Under the pieces are notes generated by a model. It saw nothing but the letters and a program-made list of their open reading frames with translations, was not told where the DNA came from and ran no database searches. A stretch of 64,000 nucleotides of DNA from contig JADGRL010000006.1 of assembly GCA_017880865.1 (NCBI GenBank), positions 1 through 64,000 on the forward strand, in the 5' to 3' direction. The translations under genes and the position numbers were made by a program. Shown piece by piece: positions 46,201-55,188 of this stretch. Source of the DNA: Gallionella sp. GTDB lineage: Bacteria > Pseudomonadota > Gammaproteobacteria > Burkholderiales > Gallionellaceae. How positions within the stretch are numbered: the first letter of the stretch is position 1; each line of letters opens with the position of its first letter.

Positions 46201-46486
46201 TGATCGCCCCTACGGCTGACTCCAGTGATGCATTGCCGGTCAGAATGAGGGCTTCGGTGTGAGGTGACGCGGCTTTGATCCGCTCCATCACCTCGATCCC
46301 GGACATATCCGGCAGCTTTAAATCGATCAGCACAACATTCACGGTAGCCCGCCGCACTTCCACTATCGCGGCCTCCCCGTCAGCGGCGACTACGACCGTA
46401 TAGCCCTTTACCCGCAAGATGTCGGAGAGTGTCTTTCTGAGGTGGGCATCGTCGTCCACCACCAATATTCTGGGATTGTTTTTCAT
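43241..46486 (-). CDS. Hybrid sensor kinase: REC-PAS-PAS-HisKA-HATPase-pseudoREC-REC-HPt
   Basis: 1081 aa from the ATG at 46486 ([20 protein letters not shown]); the track start at 46573 adds an unlikely 29-residue tail. Order: receiver with [14 protein letters not shown]-like region (about 140-235), a second PAS with PAC ([37 protein letters not shown]), HisKA ([15 protein letters not shown]), HATPase ([33 protein letters not shown]), degraded receiver ([16 protein letters not shown]), receiver ([24 protein letters not shown]) and HPt ([13 protein letters not shown]). Soluble, so it probably senses a cytoplasmic signal. Paralogue of the 32500 kinase; it opens the cluster. Confidence 0.92.
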   Translation of the reverse strand: MKNNPRILVVDDDAHLRKTLSDILRVKGYTVVVAADGEAAIVEVRRATVNVVLIDLKLPDMSGIEVMERIKAASPHTEALILTGNASLESAVGAINKGAYAYLLKPYEIESLLLHIHHALDRQLAQEEIRRLASFPRLNPQPVIEIALSGEVTYTNPAADKEFPELRLLNGRHPLLIGLGDVYTSVLQSGQTELMREVTIGEACYEEHIYYVPESELVRITVEDITVRKRTEAAERVSRENLHRLLNSMAEGAYGLDTNGNCTFVNLSFLQTLGFQNDGEVLGKHLHELIHHSHADGSPYPDSECRVYRAYRTNQTSNVSDEVFWRKDGIAIPVEYWSHPIETDGTVIGALVTFIDITERKHAEAIVLQLNEELENKVAARTVDLEHAKLEAEQANRAKSDFLATMSHEIRTPMNGVIGMLDVLQQSSLNGSQIEAVNIIHDSSFALLAIIDDILDFSKIEAGKLQLDSVPMSVADVLEGACETMNNMALKKMVELTLFTDPTIPAAVMGDPGRLRQILVNLTNNAIKFSSGQQRQGKVSVRALPPESRSSVSTPEQVTLEFRVTDNGIGMDKETRARLFTPFSQADSSTTRNFGGTGLGLAISRQLVSIMGGEITVQSEPGKGSVFSVRLPFKLLPERLDAGQASARHVAIKPDLQNPNLVAGLPCLVVGGTGELADDLTVYLVHAGAQVDRVADLAAVKDWIAQHPPGLCIVVIDTAAANLPLATLQLDSLRAAVRAHPEHETHFVVIRRGQRREPRLGDADIVLVDGNILTRKALLKAVAVAAGRAKEPDRESLSVDASATLTPLSRAEARARGRLILIAEDNEINQKVLLQQLKLLGQTADIANNGREALELWQSGDYRLLLTDLHMPEMDGYELTAAIRAAENFVDETSASETGKKHVPIIAITANALKGEAEHCRAVGMDDYLSKPVQLFNLKTMLEKWLPVVASDPIPAETTSNVQLPIQTATASVPVDVNVLKALVGDDEATVHELLQDFRISAAKIAAELRTVCAAGNTAAVAAAAHKLKSSARSVGALALGELCAEMEQAGKTGQLEALIARLPRFEAEMVAVDEYLKLTR

Positions 46487-46547
46487 TTGCAAACCATTTC
46501 TCGTCCAAAATTTCGACACGATTCCTGTCCGGCACCTTACGCTTGAT

Positions 46548-46574
46548 AGTGCGCGTTGTATAACTGCGCGCACT
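46548..46574. promoter_or_regulatory. Inverted repeat AGTGCGCG-N11-CGCGCACT upstream of the hybrid kinase
   Basis: A perfect eight-base inverted repeat whose near edge is about 62 bases upstream of the kinase start. It could be an operator or a 5'-leader hairpin. A second dyad of related sequence (GTGCG-N4-CGCAC) is at 46616-46629. Confidence 0.45.
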
Positions 46575-46615
46575 CACCAATATTTACCTATACAAGTAAA
46601 CATTTACCCAGTTCT

Positions 46616-46629
46616 GTGCGGTGGCGCAC
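46616..46629. promoter_or_regulatory. Inverted repeat GTGCG-N4-CGCAC (possible operator)
   Basis: GTGCG GTGG CGCAC has the same arms and spacing as the dyad at 2121-2134, and also lies about 130 bases upstream of a minus-strand start codon. Confidence 0.3.
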
Positions 46630-47059
46630 TGAACCGCTAATTGGGGCGAGATTCAGCATGGCATCCATATGATATATAAGTATAAATTCACATTCCGCGA
46701 GGGATAAACTTTACATTACTCGATGGATATTCAACGCTTTTGACAGCCAATCCGTAGTCTTTTCAGCGGTTCCATCAACTGGAATGCCGTGTTTAAAGCC
46801 GGCAAGACGCGCGGCGGGTACTCGAAAATGTGGTTTTTATGAGATTTCTCTGGGTAAATAAGTGAGAGGTTTGATAGAATGCGCGCCGTCCCTAACGGGA
46901 TTGGTGCATGGTCAGGCCGAAGTCTTGATGGCTTTTGAAGTCCGCTGAAGTTAAATAACGGCGTGACTTTCAGGAAATAGATGTTGCTCCCCCTGCACCA
47001 CATAACGAATATCGTTTAATAATGTCAACCGAACAAATGTGCCATGCGTTATAGGCACC
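46630..47059. other. Intergenic region between the hybrid kinase and the Ala-rich protein genes
   Basis: About 430 bases. The 90 aa minus-strand ORF at 46731-47003 has no recognisable features and I do not support it. A TAGAAT hexamer on the plus strand near 46876 could be a -10 element for an unannotated transcript toward 47000, but there is no clear -35. I see no known RNA family. Confidence 0.35.
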
Positions 47060-47073
47060 GACACGGTAGTGTC
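47060..47073. promoter_or_regulatory. Inverted repeat GACAC-N4-GTGTC upstream of Ala-rich gene 1
   Basis: GACACGGTAGTGTC followed by TTAAACGTTTATTAA. A nearly identical element (GACACGGTTAGTGTC, GTAAACGTCTATTTA) is at 47434-47448 upstream of the paralogue. Both lie about 40-50 bases before the start codon, so it is a shared operator or 5'-leader stem. Confidence 0.65.
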
Positions 47074-47111
47074 TTAAACGTTTATTAATCTACTACAAAT
47101 TGGAGTTCACA

Positions 47112-47330
47112 ATGAGCAAACTGTTATCCGTACTGATCGCTGCTGTATTCGCTGCTGTTTCTTTCTCCGCTGTTGCTGCTGACGCTGCTCCAGCTAAGGC
47201 TGCTGCTCCAGCTGCTGCCGCTGCTCCAGCTGCTGCCGCTGCTCCAGCTGCTGCTCCAACAAAGAAAGAAAAGAAAGCAAAGAAAGCAAAGAAGCACAAG
47301 AAAGCTAAGGCTGACGCTGCTGCTAAGTAA
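47112..47330 (+). CDS. Small secreted Ala/Pro- and Lys-rich protein 1
   Basis: 72 aa from the ATG at 47112 (GGAG six bases upstream; the track's TTG start is the Shine-Dalgarno region itself). Signal peptide MSKLLSVLIAAVFAAVSFSAVAADA, cleaved near AVAA. The mature part has an Ala-Pro tract and then TKKEKKAKKAKKHKKAKADA, strongly basic. The composition resembles acid-shock (Asr-like) or histone-H1-tail-like proteins, but no family can be assigned. Ends just before an intrinsic terminator; own transcription unit. Confidence 0.75.
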   Translation: MSKLLSVLIAAVFAAVSFSAVAADAAPAKAAAPAAAAAPAAAAAPAAAPTKKEKKAKKAKKHKKAKADAAAK

Positions 47331-47344
47331 TTTAGTACAAGCTT

Positions 47345-47375
47345 AAAAAAGGCAGGGGTGACCCTGCCTTTTTTA
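47345..47375 (+). terminator. Intrinsic terminator after Ala-rich gene 1
   Basis: AAAAAAGGCAGGG, loop GTGA, CCCTGCCTTTTTT: a 13-base stem with a U-run, 15 bases after the stop codon. Confidence 0.93.
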
Positions 47376-47433
47376 TTTGTTTTAAATCAGACCATCATGT
47401 CAACCCAATAACAACCCAAACGTTGTGGGCTAT

Positions 47434-47448
47434 GACACGGTTAGTGTC
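47434..47448. promoter_or_regulatory. Inverted repeat GACAC-N5-GTGTC upstream of Ala-rich gene 2
   Basis: Second copy of the element at 47060-47073, with the same TAAACGT and TATT bases after it. The spacer is one base longer. Confidence 0.65.
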
Positions 47449-47493
47449 GTAAACGTCTATTTAACCCTCTCATAAAAAACTGGAGTCCTACCA

Positions 47494-47865
47494 ATGAAAT
47501 TGCTTTCTACTCTGATCGCTGCTGTATTCGCTGCTGTTTCCTTCTCTGCTGTTGCTGCTGACGCCACGGCTCCTATTGCAAAAGCTGCTCCTGCTGCCGC
47601 TGTTGCTCCTACTGCTGCTGTTGCTCCTACTGCTGCTGTTGCTCCTACTGCTGCTGTTGCTCCTGTTGCCAAAGCTGCTGCTCCTGCTGCTCCAGTTGCC
47701 GCTGTTGCTGCTCCAGTTGCCGCTGCTACTCCTGCTGCAAAAGCCAAGGCCGCTCCTGTTGCCAAAGCTAAGGCTGCTCCTGCTGCCACTAAGGATGCGA
47801 AAGCTGCTCCTGCTGACAAAGCTGCAAAAGCTGCTCCTGCTGCCGCTCCTGCCAAAGCAAGCTAA
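47494..47865 (+). CDS. Small secreted Ala/Pro- and Lys-rich protein 2
   Basis: 123 aa. Signal peptide MKLLSTLIAAVFAAVSFSAVAADA, almost identical to that of protein 1, and GGAG upstream. The mature chain has four AAVAPT-type repeats and then AKAKAAPVAKAKAAPAATKDAKAAPADKAAKAAPAA. Lys-Ala-Pro composition suggests an extended cationic chain like histone H1 tails or acid-shock proteins. Paralogue of protein 1 by tandem duplication, with independent promoter and terminators. The overlapping Leu-rich and Ala-rich ORFs in other frames are shadows of this repetitive sequence. Confidence 0.78.
   Translation: MKLLSTLIAAVFAAVSFSAVAADATAPIAKAAPAAAVAPTAAVAPTAAVAPTAAVAPVAKAAAPAAPVAAVAAPVAAATPAAKAKAAPVAKAKAAPAATKDAKAAPADKAAKAAPAAAPAKAS
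47593..47664. repeat. 18-base tandem repeats in Ala-rich gene 2
   Basis: Three perfect copies of ACTGCTGCTGTTGCTCCT (47611-47664), preceded by one diverged copy (GCTGCCGCTGTTGCTCCT), encoding the hexapeptide repeat PTAAVA. In-frame expansion or loss would change chain length only. Confidence 0.9.
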
Positions 47866-47879
47866 AAGCTAAAGCAATC

Positions 47880-47935
47880 ACGACGCCAAGTAACCTTGGC
47901 GTCGTTATAAAAGGCAGGGTTTCCTGCCTTTTATA
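47880..47935 (+). terminator. Double hairpin terminator after Ala-rich gene 2
   Basis: ACGACGCCAAG/CTTGGCGTCGT (47880-47905) is followed at once by AAAAGGCAGG/CCTGCCTTTT (47909-47932) with a U-rich end. Ends 17 bases before the nudix start. Confidence 0.9.
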
Positions 47936-47951
47936 TTTGCAGAGTACAAAT

Positions 47952-48398
47952 ATGATCTGGAAACCCAATGTCACTGTTGCCGCTGTTATTGAGCGCAATG
48001 GAAAGTTTTTACTGGTTGAGGAGGAAACCGCCCAAGGCGTGCGCTTCAATCAACCTGCCGGACATCTCGAAGCCGATGAATCGCTGCTGGCTGCGGTAAC
48101 GCGCGAGGTGCTGGAAGAATCGGCTTATCACTTTGCACCGCAACATCTGCTCGGCATTTATCGCTGGCATTCAGTCGAATCAGACACCACTTTTCTGCGT
48201 TTCGCCTTTACCGGAGCCATCACCGGGCATGAGGCCGAGCGTCCGCTGGATACAGGCATCCTGCAAGCCGTATGGCTGTCAGCCGATGAAATCCGCGCCA
48301 CGCAGGCGCGCCACCGCAGCCCGCTGATTTTGCGCTGCGTGGAAGATTATCTGGCGAACAAACGCTACCCGCTGGACCTGTTGGTACATTATGACTAA
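47952..48398 (+). CDS. nudJ: Nudix hydrolase (NudJ-like)
   Basis: 148 aa from the ATG at 47952; the track's TTG start lies in the terminator. The Nudix box [21 protein letters not shown] (G-x5-E-x7-REVxEE) is complete. NudJ enzymes hydrolyse nucleoside di- and triphosphates and HMP-pyrophosphate. It overlaps the mnmA start by 8 bases; the nudJ-mnmA-purB order is familiar from gammaproteobacterial and betaproteobacterial genomes, which supports the name. Confidence 0.9.
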   Translation: MIWKPNVTVAAVIERNGKFLLVEEETAQGVRFNQPAGHLEADESLLAAVTREVLEESAYHFAPQHLLGIYRWHSVESDTTFLRFAFTGAITGHEAERPLDTGILQAVWLSADEIRATQARHRSPLILRCVEDYLANKRYPLDLLVHYD

Positions 48399-49479
48399 AC
48401 GCCGTATCGTGGTCGGTATGTCCGGCGGGGTTGATTCATCGGTCACCGCCTTGTTGCTCAAACAACAGGGCTACGACGTGATCGGCCTGTTCATGAAGAA
48501 CTGGGAAGATGACGACAACAGCGAATACTGCTCATCGCGCCAGGACTTGCTGGACGCGGTCTCTGTGGCCGACACCATCGGCATTCCGATCGAAGCGGTG
48601 AATTTTTCCAAGGAATACAAAGAGCGCGTATTCAGTTATTTCCTGCGCGAATATCAGGCCGGACGCACACCCAACCCGGACATTCTGTGCAATGCCGAGA
48701 TCAAGTTCAAAGCCTTTCTCGAACATGCCATGCAGCTGGGTGCAAACACCATCGCCACCGGGCATTACGCGCAAGTGCGCGAGGTGGATGGGCTATACCA
48801 ATTGCTCAAGGCCGATGATGCCAGCAAGGATCAAAGCTACTTTTTGCATCGTCTGAATCAGGCGCAGTTAAGCCATGCGATGTTCCCGCTTGGCAAACTA
48901 TTAAAATCGCAGGTGCGCGTCATTGCCGAACAACATGGTTTATCCAACTATGCGAAAAAGGACAGCACCGGCATCTGTTTCATCGGCGAGCGCCCGTTCC
49001 GCGAATTCCTGAACCGCTATCTGCCGACTCAGCCGGGCGAAATGCGCACGCCTGATGGTAATGTGGTTGGGCAGCATATGGGGCTGTCGTTCTATACCAT
49101 CGGACAACGCCAGGGTTTAGGCATCGGCGGAGCAAAAGAGGCTTCGGGCGAGCCTTGGTTCGTGTGCGCTAAAGATATGGCGCGCAACCGTCTGATCGTG
49201 GTGCAAGGGCACGACCACCCCGCCTTGTTAAGCCACCGCTTGACCGCGCTGGATAGTCACTGGATCAGCGGCACGGCACCACTACTCGAACATCCCTTTG
49301 CGGCCAAGACACGCTATCGGCAGGCCGATGCGCCATGCCGCCTGACTAGTATCGCAGGCAGCTCATGTGAAATCGCCTTTATTGAGCCGCAATGGGCCGT
49401 CACGCCGGGGCAATCGGTGGTCGTTTATGACGGTGAAGTTTGTCTGGGCGGCGCAATCATCGAACAAGGACACGACTGA
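48391..49479 (+). CDS. mnmA: tRNA-specific 2-thiouridylase MnmA
   Basis: 362 aa, the family length. Adds the 2-thio group to U34 of Lys, Glu and Gln tRNAs. PP-loop [23 protein letters not shown], catalytic Cys in [13 protein letters not shown] (about residue 100) and the second Cys in [16 protein letters not shown] (about 196), then [14 protein letters not shown]. Translationally coupled to the nudix gene. Confidence 0.96.
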   Translation: MTKRRIVVGMSGGVDSSVTALLLKQQGYDVIGLFMKNWEDDDNSEYCSSRQDLLDAVSVADTIGIPIEAVNFSKEYKERVFSYFLREYQAGRTPNPDILCNAEIKFKAFLEHAMQLGANTIATGHYAQVREVDGLYQLLKADDASKDQSYFLHRLNQAQLSHAMFPLGKLLKSQVRVIAEQHGLSNYAKKDSTGICFIGERPFREFLNRYLPTQPGEMRTPDGNVVGQHMGLSFYTIGQRQGLGIGGAKEASGEPWFVCAKDMARNRLIVVQGHDHPALLSHRLTALDSHWISGTAPLLEHPFAAKTRYRQADAPCRLTSIAGSSCEIAFIEPQWAVTPGQSVVVYDGEVCLGGAIIEQGHD

Positions 49480-49488
49480 TTCGCGTAA

Positions 49489-50895
<1,407 letters not shown>

Positions 50896-50909
50896 TCCTC
50901 ACATCAAGT

Positions 50910-50951
50910 GCACAACGAACAAGCCCGCGATAGCGGGCTTGTTCGTTGTGC
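50910..50951. terminator. Bidirectional terminator between purB and the FecR gene
   Basis: GCACAACGAACAAGCCCGC, loop GATA, and GCGGGCTTGTTCGTTGTGC form a perfect 19-base stem between two convergent genes. The CAAGCCCGC/GCGGGCTTG core recurs in the terminator at 55142-55177. Confidence 0.88.
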
Positions 50952-50973
50952 TAGCCTCCGGCCTGCAGGCTCA

Positions 50974-51810
50974 TCAGAAAACAATCGGGGCTACGGTCAC
51001 ACCTGTAGTCGCCCCACCACCTGTTCCACCTTTAATCGGTATTTGAATCGGTCTTCCCGGCACGGCATTTCCTGGAGCGTGGCTTGGGTCTTGAATAGCG
51101 TTATCCACTACCGCATTATCACGCACCGCCCCCTTATCACCCTTCGCTTGCGGCATTGGTGCCGGTGTCACGGTGAAAATATTGAGGTTAACCGGTTGCA
51201 GTTGCGGCATTTGCTTTAACCCGCCGACAAAGCCCATCTGGTTAGGCAGAATATTGATCGTGCCTTTGTCCGTCGTCATGGTGGTCTCGCCAACATTCAC
51301 CTTATTGTAAGTCCCGGCCGGCACGGTTGCCGCCAATTCACTGCCTGGCACAACGACGAAGGTTTCGTGGTCGGTGCCGCGAATGCCGATAGTCGATGTG
51401 GGTGTGGCAATCCGATAATTACTCTTATTCTTCTGCCCGATCAGTCCGGTAATGGTACGAATACCGCCTTTGATCAATGAGAAGAAGCTTCTTTCACTTC
51501 CGTCTTGTTCACCGCTGTATACGAAGCTGTCGAACTTGAGTTGTGAGTCCGGTCGTATGACGATGAAGCCACCATCCCGCATCTTGATCTGTGCGGAAGC
51601 GCCTTTGGCAGTAATCACCGTATCGCTTTCGTGGACCACATCACTTTTTTGCACAGCATGTGTCTGCCCTGCAGCATTGCTTACCCGAACGCTGCCAATC
51701 GCAAACTGAACATCCCCGGCAATCCCCGCGTATGCGGCCTGGCTCAACACCACCAAGCTAGCCATCAGCGAGCTTTTTAAAAAATTAATCATATATTTTG
51801 CGGCAGTCAT
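50974..51810 (-). CDS. Secreted FecR-domain protein (module A)
   Basis: 278 aa from the ATG at 51810 (GAGGTG upstream). Signal peptide MTAAKYMINFLKSSLMASLVVLSQAAYA. FecR domain (about 30-145): GDVQFAIGSVRVSNAAGQTHAVQKSDVV, AQIKMRDGGFIVIRPDSQLKFDSF, GGIRTITGLIGQKNKSNYRIATPTSTIGIRGTDHE. The rest is conserved with its paralogue (TYNKVNVGETTMTTDKGTINILPNQMGFVGG, QPVNLNIFTV) and ends in a Gly-rich tail. No N-terminal cytoplasmic anti-sigma part and no sigma gene. Follows the TPR-barrel gene by 24 bases, so it is a partner and perhaps the cargo of that protein. Confidence 0.87.
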   Translation of the reverse strand: MTAAKYMINFLKSSLMASLVVLSQAAYAGIAGDVQFAIGSVRVSNAAGQTHAVQKSDVVHESDTVITAKGASAQIKMRDGGFIVIRPDSQLKFDSFVYSGEQDGSERSFFSLIKGGIRTITGLIGQKNKSNYRIATPTSTIGIRGTDHETFVVVPGSELAATVPAGTYNKVNVGETTMTTDKGTINILPNQMGFVGGLKQMPQLQPVNLNIFTVTPAPMPQAKGDKGAVRDNAVVDNAIQDPSHAPGNAVPGRPIQIPIKGGTGGGATTGVTVAPIVF

Positions 51811-51834
51811 GATTTGCACCTCACTCGAGTTAAA

Positions 51835-53259
51835 TCACCGAAAATCACGGCGAATAGTCAATGAAACATCGATCCTGTTATAGCCATAAATCACGATATT
51901 GGAATTATTCTTTGCGTAGTTCAGTTGCGGACGCAGCGTCCACAACTTGTCCCAATGCCAGTTCGTCCCCATCGTCAGATCATACAGGCGATCACTGCGT
52001 TTCCTCAGGAACAGCAGATTGACCTTACTGTAATTGCCTGTCTGCACACCCGCGTCGACAAACAGCGTCATTTTGTCGGTGTAAGCTGTCTGGCCGCCAA
52101 CACGCAATCCGCTTAAACGTTTGGCACCGTCGCTTCGTCCGCCATTGGGCGTAGCCGGTGTGATCAGCGTCGAAATGTCATTTTCCTTGCCATAATACAG
52201 ATCGCCGAACAGCGACGATTTCCCGCTCGCCAATACATGCAGCCAGTTGCCGCCAATAACCTGCTGATTGAAGTCATTCGGTTGCATGACCACATCGGCA
52301 TAACGATATTTCGCTTGCTGAATAAATACGTTCGATTGATTACCCGGGCTGAACTCATGATGCCATTCGCCGATGAGTCCGGTGATATCGCTGTTGCGCG
52401 CATCGCCCAAACTGTTCTGCCCGCCCAAGATGCCGAAGCGCAAGCGATCGGCTTTCGCGCCAAACATCACTCCGGCTCGTGCATCCAGGCCGAGCGTATC
52501 GAAACGCTGCTGTGTACTGTTGCGGCGCTGCCGCAGATTCGCCCCTGCATATACACCCCAGTCGGCATTCAGCCTGCGCGTGATTTCGCCGCCGGCGTTC
52601 ACCCCATAGTAATTATCTGAAGTTTTAACGTTGGCCGGATCGAGCGTGACGACACTTGCCGGTGCATCGACAAATACCTGAGAAAGGCTGGTGGAGTAAT
52701 TGACGTTGGTATCATGTCCCAGCACTCCCTCGACATATCCGGAGATGCGCGTCTGTTTTCCTGCTCCCTGCGCCGCGATTTCGTCCAGATATTTTTCAAT
52801 GTTGGCACGTGCCATTTCAGAAGGGTTTTGCGTCAAGGCCGTTACAAATTCGGTTTTTGCGCGCGGCAGATCACCCAGTTGATAATAGGCGCGCGCCATG
52901 TCCAACCGTGCCGCAGCAGAATCAGGATTTACCAGCAAGACCCGCTCGAAGGCGAGCGTCGCCTTATCAGGCTTACCGCTGTCCAGTGCGGCAATACCGA
53001 TCAGATAGTCAAAACGCTCTTCACCGGAATGCTCAAACTCGAGCGGCTCCAGCAAGGTATAGGCATCGGCAGATCTGCCGCTTTTTACCAGGGCCTCGGC
53101 TTCACCCATCAGCTTCTCATAGTCCTTGACGCCGACCGGCTTACGAACTATCGGCTCGGCACGCTGGCGCGTCTTCTGCTCCGCTTCCAGCGCATGGACT
53201 CCGTTTGCTGCCGACATCAATCCTATGAATATCAAGGTTGCTGATTTTGTGAATTTCAT
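51835..53259 (-). CDS. TPR-domain outer-membrane barrel, Slam/DUF560-like (module A)
   Basis: 474 aa. Signal peptide (about 1-23, NGVHA). Periplasmic TPR helices (about 45-165: ADAYTLLEPLEFEHSGEERFDYLIGIAALDSGKPDKATLAFERVL, ARLDMARAYYQLGDLPRAKTEFVTAL). Then a C-terminal barrel (about 170-474) with alternating strands such as TRISGYVEGVLGHDTNVNYS and WTLRPQLNYAKNNSNIVIYGYNRIDVSLTIRRDFR. This layout is that of Slam (surface lipoprotein assembly modifier) proteins, called type XI secretion. It lies between a lipoprotein gene and a FecR gene. Assignment is by architecture; the cargo is unknown. Confidence 0.8.
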   Translation of the reverse strand: MKFTKSATLIFIGLMSAANGVHALEAEQKTRQRAEPIVRKPVGVKDYEKLMGEAEALVKSGRSADAYTLLEPLEFEHSGEERFDYLIGIAALDSGKPDKATLAFERVLLVNPDSAAARLDMARAYYQLGDLPRAKTEFVTALTQNPSEMARANIEKYLDEIAAQGAGKQTRISGYVEGVLGHDTNVNYSTSLSQVFVDAPASVVTLDPANVKTSDNYYGVNAGGEITRRLNADWGVYAGANLRQRRNSTQQRFDTLGLDARAGVMFGAKADRLRFGILGGQNSLGDARNSDITGLIGEWHHEFSPGNQSNVFIQQAKYRYADVVMQPNDFNQQVIGGNWLHVLASGKSSLFGDLYYGKENDISTLITPATPNGGRSDGAKRLSGLRVGGQTAYTDKMTLFVDAGVQTGNYSKVNLLFLRKRSDRLYDLTMGTNWHWDKLWTLRPQLNYAKNNSNIVIYGYNRIDVSLTIRRDFR

Positions 53260-53305
53260 GATTTCAACCCGGTGATATTCGTCCCCTGTTAGTCATAAAG
53301 TGCGG

Positions 53306-54844
53306 CTAGGATTTGCATTCAAGGGCATCATTATCGACGCCTTGATGAGTCTGTGTATCTGGTTGGACAGACTGGTCTTTGGTGACCGACTGGTCTGGGG
53401 TTTCCGACTCCGGCACGCACGCTACAGGAGCTGGCACTGGTGCGGGTACAGGTGCCGGCACCACTGCCGCAACAGGCCACGAGAGTTTGGTCGCCACAGG
53501 GTACGCATAGGAAACCGCATTCCACGAAATTCCATAATCATAGATCAGCGCACTATATGCAACCGTTCCGGCGAGGGAGTGCGCGCCGGCCGTGACCGGG
53601 ATCGTGCCCACCGAGTAGATGCTGGTGCCGCCCATCGGGGTGAACAACGCCGCATTAACCGCGACGGTGTCCAGCTTCAGAGTTGCCAGCGCGGCGGTTT
53701 CGGTGACGACGTTCATGAATTCCCCCGTAGTTCCGGCAAGGCCATGTACGCCGAACGTCGCGTTGGTCATCCCCATTTCGGCTGGCGTAACCAGAACCAT
53801 GTTCGGGTCGCCTTTGAACGCTGTATCGTCTGCATAACCGCGCATGAATTGAGCCACCATCACAGGGTTATTGGACACGAACTCACCGGCTCCGGTCAGG
53901 ACGACATCCACGAATTGACCGGCATTCAATGTCCCGGCAATCAGACCGGCAGGCATCGTGGCAACAGTGGTGCCGTTCTGGGACGCGATGACGCGCACCG
54001 TATAACGCGCACGGCCGCTGAACAACGAGGTGTGGTAAATCTTGCCCCAGATAGACACATCGGTAAGCTGCTCGACAAGATAGTCGCAGTAACCGGTGCC
54101 GGACGGTATATCGGTACAACGATGGCCGCTGAACACGCCAACGGGCTTATCGGCCGCCACCAGCGTACCCGTCATATCCGCGTTCGCCGGATTTGCAAAC
54201 TGGTAGGTTTCTCCGATATTCAACATGACCGTAAATGCGGCACCGGCTGGCTTGGTCGCACCGGCAGCGGTAGGCGTGATGGTGACCGTGGTGGCGTTCT
54301 GAGTGGCGACCACGGCGAATTCCGACCCGGTGTATCGGGTGCTGGCATAAGACATCACATAATATTGTGTTCCGAGGCCGGGTGTCGGCAAGGCCAAATA
54401 ACCGTCAGCAGAAGTTGCATTTTCAGAAACCACATACACCGAGACGGGCGATAACGCCGTCACGTGGATACCCTTGGCTTGAACCGTCTCGTTCGCCGTC
54501 AGCACCACGGCAGGATCGAGCGTGATCACGGTCTGGGCATTTGCCGCAACCGAAAAGGGCGTAGTCACACCGTTAAATATCACATTGCCTGTGGTCGCGA
54601 CTGCCGCAGCCACAATCATCTTGTTGGTAACGGGCGTGTTATTGCATGAGGCGGGATTGCTGACACAAAGATGGTCGGGCAGCGTTAAATAGAAATCTGT
54701 CCCCGCTGAGGTGATGACAGGTGCGAGAGCTGCGACTGGGGCGGCAACTTGAGTCGCAGCTTTACCGCCACCACCGCACGCGGTCAAAATTAACGATGCC
54801 AGAAACAACACGCTTTGAAAAAGTTTTGTGTTATCTGAACGCAC
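53306..54844 (-). CDS. Lipoprotein with IgGFc-binding-type domain
   Basis: 512 aa from the GTG at 54844, which sits behind AGAGAGG and gives a clean lipoprotein signal (LFQSVLFLASLILTACGGGG, lipobox LTAC); the track start at 54943 is inside the riboswitch. The body (about 45-470) shows the pattern of the IgGFc-binding N-terminal domain: DFYLTLPD, ITLDPAVVLTANETVQAKGIHVTALSPVSVYVVSEN, ADGYLALPTPGLGTQYYVMSY, TTVTITP and GETYQFANPANADMTGTLVAADKPVGVFSGHRC. A Pro-Ala linker and a polar tail follow. Likely surface-exposed adhesin-like lipoprotein, possible Slam cargo, controlled by the c-di-GMP riboswitch upstream. Confidence 0.82.
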   Translation of the reverse strand: MRSDNTKLFQSVLFLASLILTACGGGGKAATQVAAPVAALAPVITSAGTDFYLTLPDHLCVSNPASCNNTPVTNKMIVAAAVATTGNVIFNGVTTPFSVAANAQTVITLDPAVVLTANETVQAKGIHVTALSPVSVYVVSENATSADGYLALPTPGLGTQYYVMSYASTRYTGSEFAVVATQNATTVTITPTAAGATKPAGAAFTVMLNIGETYQFANPANADMTGTLVAADKPVGVFSGHRCTDIPSGTGYCDYLVEQLTDVSIWGKIYHTSLFSGRARYTVRVIASQNGTTVATMPAGLIAGTLNAGQFVDVVLTGAGEFVSNNPVMVAQFMRGYADDTAFKGDPNMVLVTPAEMGMTNATFGVHGLAGTTGEFMNVVTETAALATLKLDTVAVNAALFTPMGGTSIYSVGTIPVTAGAHSLAGTVAYSALIYDYGISWNAVSYAYPVATKLSWPVAAVVPAPVPAPVPAPVACVPESETPDQSVTKDQSVQPDTQTHQGVDNDALECKS

Positions 54845-54906
54845 GGGATACCTCTCTACTTCATATTTAAACGCTGTAGGGAACAAATGATTAATGCGAG
54901 GGATGC

Positions 54907-54926
54907 ATACGGACGAACATCCGTAT
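54907..54926 (-). promoter_or_regulatory. Expression-platform hairpin downstream of the riboswitch
   Basis: ATACGGA and TCCGTAT form a perfect seven-base stem with a six-base loop, directly after the aptamer and about 63 bases before the GTG start. There is no U-run, so control may act by alternative pairing rather than simple termination. Confidence 0.55.
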
Positions 54927-55005
54927 CGCAGTCCCGCTACCATAGCTTCCCTTAGGCCGGTGACTTTGCGTCCTTACCTTTCGATAAGTTTGCCAAGTGG
55001 TGCAG
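54926..55005 (-). ncRNA. Cyclic-di-GMP class I riboswitch (GEMM-I)
   Basis: On the minus strand the leader reads CTTGGCAAACTTATCGAAAG, then GTAAGGACGCAAAGTCACCG, GCCTAAGGGAAGCTATGGTA and GCGGGACTGC. This reproduces the GEMM-I consensus: the GGCAAAC entry, a P2 stem with GAAA tetraloop (CTTATC/GGTAAG), the GGACGCAAAG joining segment, CCGGCCUAA with its tetraloop receptor, and GGUAGCGGG. The stem pair AGTC/GACT covaries from the usual AGCC/GGGU of known examples. It controls the IgGFc-binding-domain lipoprotein gene that starts at 54844. Confidence 0.92.
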
Positions 55006-55141
55006 ATTATTTAGATAGGCACGAATAGAGTCAAAGTCTACCCGACGAGTGGTTGAGTTAACGGACGAGCGGCAAATTTGACAAGCAGGCTGCTGGTTGC
55101 CCATACCCCATCCAAAGCCATGCTGCTACTGGCAACACGCC

Positions 55142-55177
55142 AAAACAAACAAGCCCGCAAGCGGGCTTGTTTGTTTT
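55142..55177 (-). terminator. Terminator after the module B FecR gene
   Basis: AAAACAAACAAGCCCGC and GCGGGCTTGTTTGTTTT are perfect 17-base arms with a two-base centre (AA), 12 bases after the FecR stop. On the minus strand it ends in TTTGTTTT. It isolates module B from the riboswitch-controlled gene. Confidence 0.88.
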
Positions 55178-55188
55178 AAAACCGCAGA

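Noticed and set aside
46731-47003. 90 aa minus-strand ORF in the kinase/Ala-rich intergenic region
   Set aside because: No recognisable domain, signal or Shine-Dalgarno, and composition unlike the neighbouring genes.
47457-47872. Ala-rich antisense ORF and Leu-rich plus-strand ORF over Ala-rich gene 2
   Set aside because: They are other-frame readings of GCT-rich repeats; only the 47494-47865 frame has a signal peptide and Shine-Dalgarno.
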